Shown here piece by piece: positions 6,111-9,507 of a stretch of DNA of 9,507 nucleotides; positions within the stretch are counted from its first letter, which is position 1, and each line of letters begins with the position of its first letter. The stretch spans positions 1-9,507 of the forward strand of contig CAYZJD010000165.1 of NCBI GenBank assembly GCA_964478455.1, in the 5' to 3' direction. The notes under the pieces are model-generated. The model worked only from the letters and a program-made list of their open reading frames with translations, was not told where the DNA came from and made no database searches. Position numbers and translations under genes: made by a program. The stretch is from CAYZJD01 sp964478455 (GTDB lineage: Bacteria; Acidobacteriota; Terriglobia; Bryobacterales; Bryobacteraceae).

Positions 6111-7673
6111 TCACTTCGACCATTCAGCCACGCTCGCCCGCAGCCTCTCGCGCCAGCCCTCAAGAACCTTGAGCAGTTCCGCCGTCTCCTTCGGGTATTG
6201 CTCGGCGGCCCGTTCCCGCTCCCAGTGGAAGTGGGCCATGCCGAGGGGATGGCTGGCTCTCTCTAACTCGGCTGGAGGCACTACGGCCTTCTTGGCGACT
6301 GCGTTCACCGTCGTGGCGAGGGATTCGAGCGTCTGCCAGTCGAGCGATTCCAGGCGGCTGTCGGAGACGATCCCCGCAATCAGAAGGCGGAGCGCCGGCC
6401 CGGCTTGCCTCGTGACCAGCCGGAGGAAGAGAGCGCGGGAATGGGGGAAGTGCCCGCGCCGCGGGGACTCGGTGTAGAACCAGTCGCGCAGGAAATCCGC
6501 TTGCTTCGGGCCGCCGTGCTGCCAGATTGCGGAAGCAAGCGACGCCCGATCATCACCCTGCCACTCCTTCTCGAAACGCGGGAGCGCCTCGGGCAGGATC
6601 TTCGGCGCCAGGTCCGGCCGCAATTGCGCGGCGCCGATCGCCCACAACGCGGTGACGTTCGGATCGCTGAAACCGGACTGGCGCTCGCGGCGCTCGCACT
6701 CCAGCAGCGCCTCGGCGTCGCTCTTTCGCAGCAGTTGTCCGGCGCGCTCCAGTACCCAGCGGGTCATGCGGGCGTAGGTGTAGTTGTTGTTGTCGCGCGG
6801 CTGGAGGTCAGGATCGCCGATCGCGATCCGGCGCTGGAGCATCCGCAGCAGCAGCTCGGGGCCGACCTTCCTGCACGCTCGAAGCAGCTCTGCTTCCGAG
6901 ACGAGTGCCTCGCTTCCCGGCTCTCCGTTGAGCCACAGGAGAGTCCACGTGCGGTCGGGTTCCGGCAGCCGGTCGATGCGCTTGCGGACAGCCCGGATCT
7001 TCGGCACGCGATCCGCCAGCGTGGGACTCGTCTGGCCGCTTGCGCGGCCGAGCTGCACGTAGAACCATCCGGCGCAGTAAGTGCGATGCTTTCGGGCGGC
7101 CCAGTACTGGTCGAATCCCGGGTAGCCCGCTATGCCTCGCAGGCCGCGGAAGAATCCGGCCGGCTCCAGATAGAGTCGCACGGCGCGCTCGGCGATTTCG
7201 CCCACGGTACGGCTTTCAAGGATCGGCTTGTGTTCGGCCACGAAAGGCAACGGCCTCGCGTCCGGAAGGACCTCCGGAAAGGTGGGGGCGCCGTCGTCCA
7301 CTTTCGCCGCGATGTGCGGCAGCACGCCTGGGTCCTCTTTGGTGAATAGAAGGACGATGGCGAGGGTGCGTACTTTGGGATCGCTATGGCTCAGCAGGCC
7401 TACGAGCTGGTCCCTGGAGGCTCGAACCGAGGAGAGCTCCTCCACAAGCTTCTGATACTCCGCTTCATGATCGCCGTAACAGCCGGGCTGCGCCATGAAG
7501 AAGCTCTGCGCGCAGAAGTAAGGAAATCGGGAAGCGAGGCTCTCGAGCTGCGTGGCACGCAAACGGGCACTTGGAGTCTGTGCTGCAGTCAGATCGGGGA
7601 GCAGGGTAACAAGAGCGAGCGCGGCCGTTCGGACGCCGCCAGCTCTGAGAATGCCCGGCTCCTTTCTGCGCAT
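6111..7673 (-). CDS. Exported protein of unknown function, mostly helical, HEAT-like in part
   Basis: A 520-residue protein from the ATG at 7673. From there a signal peptide reads naturally: MRRKEPG, hydrophobic TAALALVTLLPDLTAAQ, probable cut near residues 31-32. The frame is open further, to a TTG at 7709 that would overlap the antitoxin stop as TTGA; that start adds a polar 12-residue extension ahead of the signal, so I prefer 7673. I do not recognise the family. Residues 85-125 (LVGLLSHSDPKVRTLAIVLL) look like one HEAT-type repeat, and the rest is predicted mainly helical, with tryptophan-rich pairs such as RTWTLLWLNGE (241-251). Cys54, Cys65, Cys200, Cys267 and Cys326 could form disulfides outside the cytoplasm. 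The gene lies 32 bases downstream of the antitoxin on the same strand, so read-through from the higBA promoter is possible. Confidence 0.8.
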   Translation of the reverse strand: MRRKEPGILRAGGVRTAALALVTLLPDLTAAQTPSARLRATQLESLASRFPYFCAQSFFMAQPGCYGDHEAEYQKLVEELSSVRASRDQLVGLLSHSDPKVRTLAIVLLFTKEDPGVLPHIAAKVDDGAPTFPEVLPDARPLPFVAEHKPILESRTVGEIAERAVRLYLEPAGFFRGLRGIAGYPGFDQYWAARKHRTYCAGWFYVQLGRASGQTSPTLADRVPKIRAVRKRIDRLPEPDRTWTLLWLNGEPGSEALVSEAELLRACRKVGPELLLRMLQRRIAIGDPDLQPRDNNNYTYARMTRWVLERAGQLLRKSDAEALLECERRERQSGFSDPNVTALWAIGAAQLRPDLAPKILPEALPRFEKEWQGDDRASLASAIWQHGGPKQADFLRDWFYTESPRRGHFPHSRALFLRLVTRQAGPALRLLIAGIVSDSRLESLDWQTLESLATTVNAVAKKAVVPPAELERASHPLGMAHFHWERERAAEQYPKETAELLKVLEGWRERLRASVAEWSK

Positions 7674-7705
7674 GGACTGTTTATCGTTTTCGATCGCCGC
7701 TGCCG

Positions 7706-8089
7706 TCAAGCGGCGCGGTGTCTTCTCTTCCTGGCAACGGGCCGGATGAGGACTTCGGCCGGAATCTGAAACCGTTCGTGCAGACGGCGGATCATTGACA
7801 GCGACAACGAGCGGTCGCCGCGAAGCACTTCGTACACCCTGGTTCTGGCCCCGATCACGCCGATCAGCGCGCGGTGGTCGAGACCCTGCTGTTCCAACCG
7901 GAACCGAATCGCCTCAATCGGATCAGGCGGGTCGATAGGGTAGTGCAAGCGTTCGTAGGCATCGACGAGGGTCATCAGTACCTCGAGGCGATCGCCTTCG
8001 GGCGTGCGCTCCCTGGCGCCCCAAAGGCGCTCGATCTCGCGCAACGTTCTATCGTGATCCGCGTCGTCTCTGATAGGTTTGATCTCCAT
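7706..8089 (-). CDS. higA: HigA-type antitoxin with helix-turn-helix DNA-binding domain
   Basis: A 127-residue protein, the antitoxin of the pair. HigA-type antitoxins bind and neutralise the HigB toxin and repress their own promoter through a Cro/C1-type helix-turn-helix. Residues 1-57 (MEIKPIRDDADHDRTL, then ERTPEGDRLEVLMTLVDAYE and YPIDPPDP) are the usual N-terminal part of the COG5499-type HigA. Residues 58-115 are the HTH: IEAIRFRLEQQGLD, HRALIGVIGARTRVYEVLRG with the recognition helix near TRVYEVL, then SLSMIRRLHERFQIPAEVLI. The tail is basic (ARKRRHRAA). The ATG at 8089 is chosen because the family begins M-x-I-K-P-I; it overlaps the toxin gene by 41 bases in another frame, as expected for a translationally coupled toxin-first pair. 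An upstream in-frame start (8149) would give an unrelated threonine-rich N-terminus. Confidence 0.93.
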   Translation of the reverse strand: MEIKPIRDDADHDRTLREIERLWGARERTPEGDRLEVLMTLVDAYERLHYPIDPPDPIEAIRFRLEQQGLDHRALIGVIGARTRVYEVLRGDRSLSLSMIRRLHERFQIPAEVLIRPVARKRRHRAA

Positions 8090-8402
8090 GCTGCACCGTT
8101 CTGACGTCGATGTTGTCGTAGTCGGCGTGCGAGCCAAGCCACTTGACAAAGACGGTTTGCCGCCGGTAGTCGATCGCCGTCACCAGCCGGTAGTCGTTGC
8201 CTTTGATGTTGAACACCACCCGTTCCTCGTCGATGATGCTTGCCGTTGTGAAGGCTTTCCTGACATCCGCCGGGTTCCTCCAGGCGGCTCGCTGGACCTC
8301 GTGAAACCACGCATCCAAGGATGCTTTGACGGCCGGTTGGTCTTTGCGACCCTCGAGCACCTCAACGAACCTCGTAAGGATGCTGCGAGCGAGAACGCGC
8401 AT
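8049..8402 (-). CDS. higB: HigB-type toxin, ribosome-dependent mRNA endonuclease
   Basis: A 117-residue protein of the HigB_toxin family in the RelE/ParE superfamily; members cut mRNA on the ribosome and stop growth when not bound by HigA. The family signature is intact along the length: RVLARSILTRFVE (2-14), LDAWFHEVQRAAWRNPADVR (29-48), ASIIDEERVVFNIKGNDYRL (54-73), VFVKWLGSHADYDNID (84-99). The C-terminal extension after residue 104 (HGDQTYQRRRGSR) is encoded where the antitoxin gene overlaps, and it is longer than I expect for the family, which often ends near the DVRTV region. The toxin comes first and the antitoxin second, the reverse of most type II systems but usual for higBA. The ATG lies only about 6 bases after the predicted transcription start, so translation may be near-leaderless. 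Base composition looks lower in GC than the glycosyltransferase genes, which fits an acquired module. Confidence 0.93.
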   Translation of the reverse strand: MRVLARSILTRFVEVLEGRKDQPAVKASLDAWFHEVQRAAWRNPADVRKAFTTASIIDEERVVFNIKGNDYRLVTAIDYRRQTVFVKWLGSHADYDNIDVRTVQHGDQTYQRRRGSR

Positions 8403-8414
8403 CGGTCATCTGCC

Positions 8415-8443
8415 ATCATAGCTTGTTCCCATTTTGGGCACAA
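8415..8443 (-). promoter_or_regulatory. higBA promoter with palindromic operator in the -35/-10 spacer
   Basis: On the minus strand, TATGAT (8415-8420, five of six to TATAAT) forms a -10 and TTGTGC (8438-8443) a weak -35, with a 17-base spacer (8421-8437). The inverted repeat TTGTGCCC / GGGAACAA (8423-8443, 5-base centre, seven of eight pairs) overlaps the -35 and the spacer. This is where a HigA dimer would be expected to bind to block RNA polymerase. The predicted start near 8408 leaves only about 6 leader bases before the higB ATG. Confidence 0.65.
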
Positions 8444-8518
8444 GTCGGTAAGCAGGTCTCGCCGCGGGCCAATCTGGACCAGAGTCGCCTGCTGTCTCCT
8501 GATGCTTTCTGAGCGATG

Positions 8519-9097
8519 CAGGTAGCCGGGTTTCCCTTTCGGGTTCGGCTGGCGACGCTCCCCAATGGCCACCTGGCGGGCTTGCGTGTGCTGGACCCGC
8601 ACCCGCAGCTTGCCGTAGTCGGCCGAGTTCCGCAGGTTGTAAATGTGCGAGGCCGAGATGCCCGCCAGTCGCTGGAACCGCTCGTCCCCGTAGACCGCGA
8701 ACTCCCGCCGCAGCAGGTGTCGCATCGCCGGGCCGGACAGATCCTCGTGGGCCGCGTCTGCCTCGGCCAGCAAGGCGATGTCGGCGGCCGTGCAGCGTCG
8801 CGGGAAACTCAGCCGCCGCGCCGGCTTCCGCTCGATCCGCCGCCGCTCCATCCAGCGCTGGATCAGCCGCGTCAGCTGGGCGCGACTCAAGCCACTGAGC
8901 TTGCCCAGAAACCGCCGCACGATGCCTTTCTGCCCCTTGCTGAGGCGACGGTAGTGCTGGACCTTCAGCACCCGCTCGATAAAGCCGTAGGCTGCCTCCT
9001 TCTCCACTGCCGCGCAGCGGACGTGTCGATGGTTCGACACGAATTCTTCCATCTCGGCCAAGCTGAGCCGTTCCAAGTTGTCCATGCGGATTGTCAT
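8519..9097 (-). pseudogene. Truncated integrase-type (DDE) transposase, N-terminal part only
   Basis: About 193 codons matching the N-terminal half of a large integrase-type transposase family: a helical DNA-binding region with YRRLSKGQKGIVRRFLGKL (49-67) and GLSRAQLTRLIQRW (69-82), then RRCTAADIALLAEADAAHE (100-118), LSGPAMRHLLRREFAVYGD (120-138), RLAGISASHIYNLRNSADY (143-161), and VAIGERRQPNPKGKPGYL (176-193). In full-length relatives the text continues after GYL with a DTVHQGD-type segment carrying the first catalytic Asp. Here it turns into unrelated sequence (HRSESIRRQQ and on) at about 8518, and no other frame supplies it. The whole catalytic core is missing, so the product cannot transpose. 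The frame stays open to 8180, running through the higBA operator and out of frame across most of higB; that extension is not real protein. The start is either 9097 or 9085 (MDNLERL), the latter being more like relatives. Confidence 0.8.
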
Positions 9098-9129
9098 CTA
9101 CCGGCAGCATGACCGGTTCCACCGCAGCT

Positions 9130-9226
9130 CCGTTTTCAGGCTCACGCCGCATTGCAATCAACTTTCCGTTTCAGACTCACCCCGCATTGGAAACGAACCC
9201 TCCGTTCAACCTCATCATGCATTGGA
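9130..9226. repeat. Three 35-bp-spaced direct repeats, probable transposase-binding sites
   Basis: Three degenerate tandem units. The anchor CTCA falls at 9141, 9176 and 9211, and GCATTG at 9149, 9184 and 9219, exactly 35 bp apart in both series. Consensus on the plus strand: CCGTTTCAG-x-CTCAC-x-CCGCATTGG. A small slip in the T-run shifts the 5' CCG (9130, 9166, 9202) to a 36-bp period. They sit between the transposase start and the presumed element end, where multiple transposase-binding sites are expected in integrase-type elements. They diverge increasingly towards the outer end. Confidence 0.7.
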
Positions 9227-9260
9227 CAATTCTGAAACTTGACGCTAATTCGGTTCGCGA

Positions 9261-9356
9261 AATACAGTGACAGGGTTCGCTGTCCCAAGCCCCACTAAAC
9301 GCCCATGCAGGCCGAGTGTTGACCGGCGCGTGGACAGCGTTGCCTGTCACTGTATT
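9261..9356. repeat. 96-bp inverted-repeat element, REPIN/BIME- or MITE-like
   Basis: Two 25-bp arms (9261-9285 and 9332-9356) match as an inverted repeat at 22 of 25 positions, around a 46-base centre. The outer 14 bases, AATACAGTGACAGG, are perfectly repeated as CCTGTCACTGTATT. Each arm also has its own small hairpin: GACAG-GGTTCG-CTGTC (9269-9284) and GACAG-CGTTGC-CTGTC (9333-9348). A pair of REP-like hairpins in opposite orientation is the plan of a REPIN/BIME; a short MITE is the other reading. No T-run follows, so an intrinsic terminator is unlikely. It fills the gap between the insertion-sequence remnant and the next gene. Confidence 0.65.
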
Positions 9357-9393
9357 CTTGGCAGCGCCACTTCCCCTGCGGTACAACTGGGTC

Positions 9394-9507
9394 ATGCCAA
9401 GCCGCATCTTGATCGTGACCGGCGATGCCGGCGAATCCTACGAAGCCCTGTACGCCGTTCACCGGTTTCTCGAGGCCGGCGACAGGCCCGTAGTGGCCGC
9501 GCCGTCC
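9394..9507 (+). CDS. DJ-1/PfpI family protein, 5' end only (runs off the window)
   Basis: The first 38 codons of a gene that continues past the window. The start reads MPSRILIVTGDAGESYEALY, followed by AVHRFLEAGDRPVVAAPS. This fits the first strand, first helix and second strand of the DJ-1/PfpI (class I glutamine amidotransferase-like) fold, and ILIVTGDAGESYE is close to the PfpI start as I remember it. Members include proteases, chaperones, glyoxalases and amidotransferase-like enzymes. The nucleophilic Cys and its neighbours lie outside the window, so activity cannot be judged. No strong ribosome binding site is seen before the ATG, and no promoter is clear in the REPIN-like element just upstream. 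Confidence 0.75.
   Translation, partial: MPSRILIVTGDAGESYEALYAVHRFLEAGDRPVVAAPS

Larger units (their letters stand above)
8519..9228 (-). mobile_element. Remnant of an insertion sequence (5' end kept, 3' end lost)
   Basis: Combines the truncated transposase with the upstream repeat array (9130-9226). The outer end is placed at about 9228, where the minus strand reads TGTCCAATGC; TGT is the usual outer trinucleotide for IS3/IS481-like integrase elements, so this is inference. The inner end is where transposase homology stops. I see no matching inverted end or target duplication on the higBA side, so the other end was lost by deletion or later rearrangement. The family name was not resolved. 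Confidence 0.6.

Noticed and set aside
8406..9161. A 251-codon minus-strand frame overlapping the transposase remnant
   Set aside because: The other frame matches the transposase family through about 193 codons; this one is a shadow, and it does not contain the missing catalytic segment either, so a frameshift does not explain the truncation.
9130..9226. The 35-bp-spaced repeats as a short CRISPR array
   Set aside because: The units are tandem and degenerate without unique spacers of constant size, there are only three, and no cas gene is near; a transposon end explains them better.
9319..9358. A promoter for the DJ-1/PfpI gene using TTGACC and TATTCT
   Set aside because: The spacer would be 28 bases, far too long, and TATTCT is part of the inverted-repeat arm.

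Overview
The window is GC-rich and gene-dense. It carries accessory cell-surface and mobile functions and no RNA genes that I can see. Several traits suggest a soil-type Acidobacteriota, perhaps of the Solibacter/Bryobacter kind: a carboxypeptidase-regulatory-like domain joined to TPRs, a coiled-coil tail on a methyltransferase-like protein ending in an ASRW-x-RLG segment, and a secreted protein with a LLPM-x-GGLDQYLANRLTG motif. This assignment rests on family resemblance from memory, not on a search.

Left part (1-4742, + strand): four closely spaced genes. First comes the 3' end of a probable SAM-dependent methyltransferase with a long coiled-coil tail. Next is a 780-residue membrane-anchored protein that joins a GT2 and a GT4 glycosyltransferase. 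Then come a secreted TPR protein and a fusion of a degenerate receiver-like domain with a DUF3052 domain. The first two belong to a surface-polysaccharide or O-antigen type locus. The last two follow within 13 and 9 bases and may be co-transcribed, but their role is unknown.

Middle part (4743-7673): a small exported protein of unknown function on the minus strand converges on the previous gene, with two bases between the stop codons. It diverges, across 127 bases, from a DPM1-like GT2 glycosyltransferase on the plus strand. That gene converges, after 15 bases, on a 520-residue exported protein of unknown function.

Right part (7706-9507): a mobile/defence-type segment. It holds a complete HigB-HigA toxin-antitoxin pair in toxin-first order with a recognisable promoter and palindromic operator. 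Directly upstream is the 5' remnant of an insertion sequence: the N-terminal part of a DDE integrase-type transposase, cut off where the catalytic domain should begin, with three 35-bp-spaced direct repeats at its outer end. Beyond that lies a 96-bp inverted-repeat structure resembling a REPIN/BIME or small MITE. The window ends in the first 38 codons of a DJ-1/PfpI family gene.

No wholly new system is evident. The features most worth a second look are the pseudo-receiver-DUF3052 fusion, the GT2-GT4 fusion, the near-leaderless HigBA promoter with its operator between the -35 and -10, the iteron-like transposon end, and the REPIN-like element.
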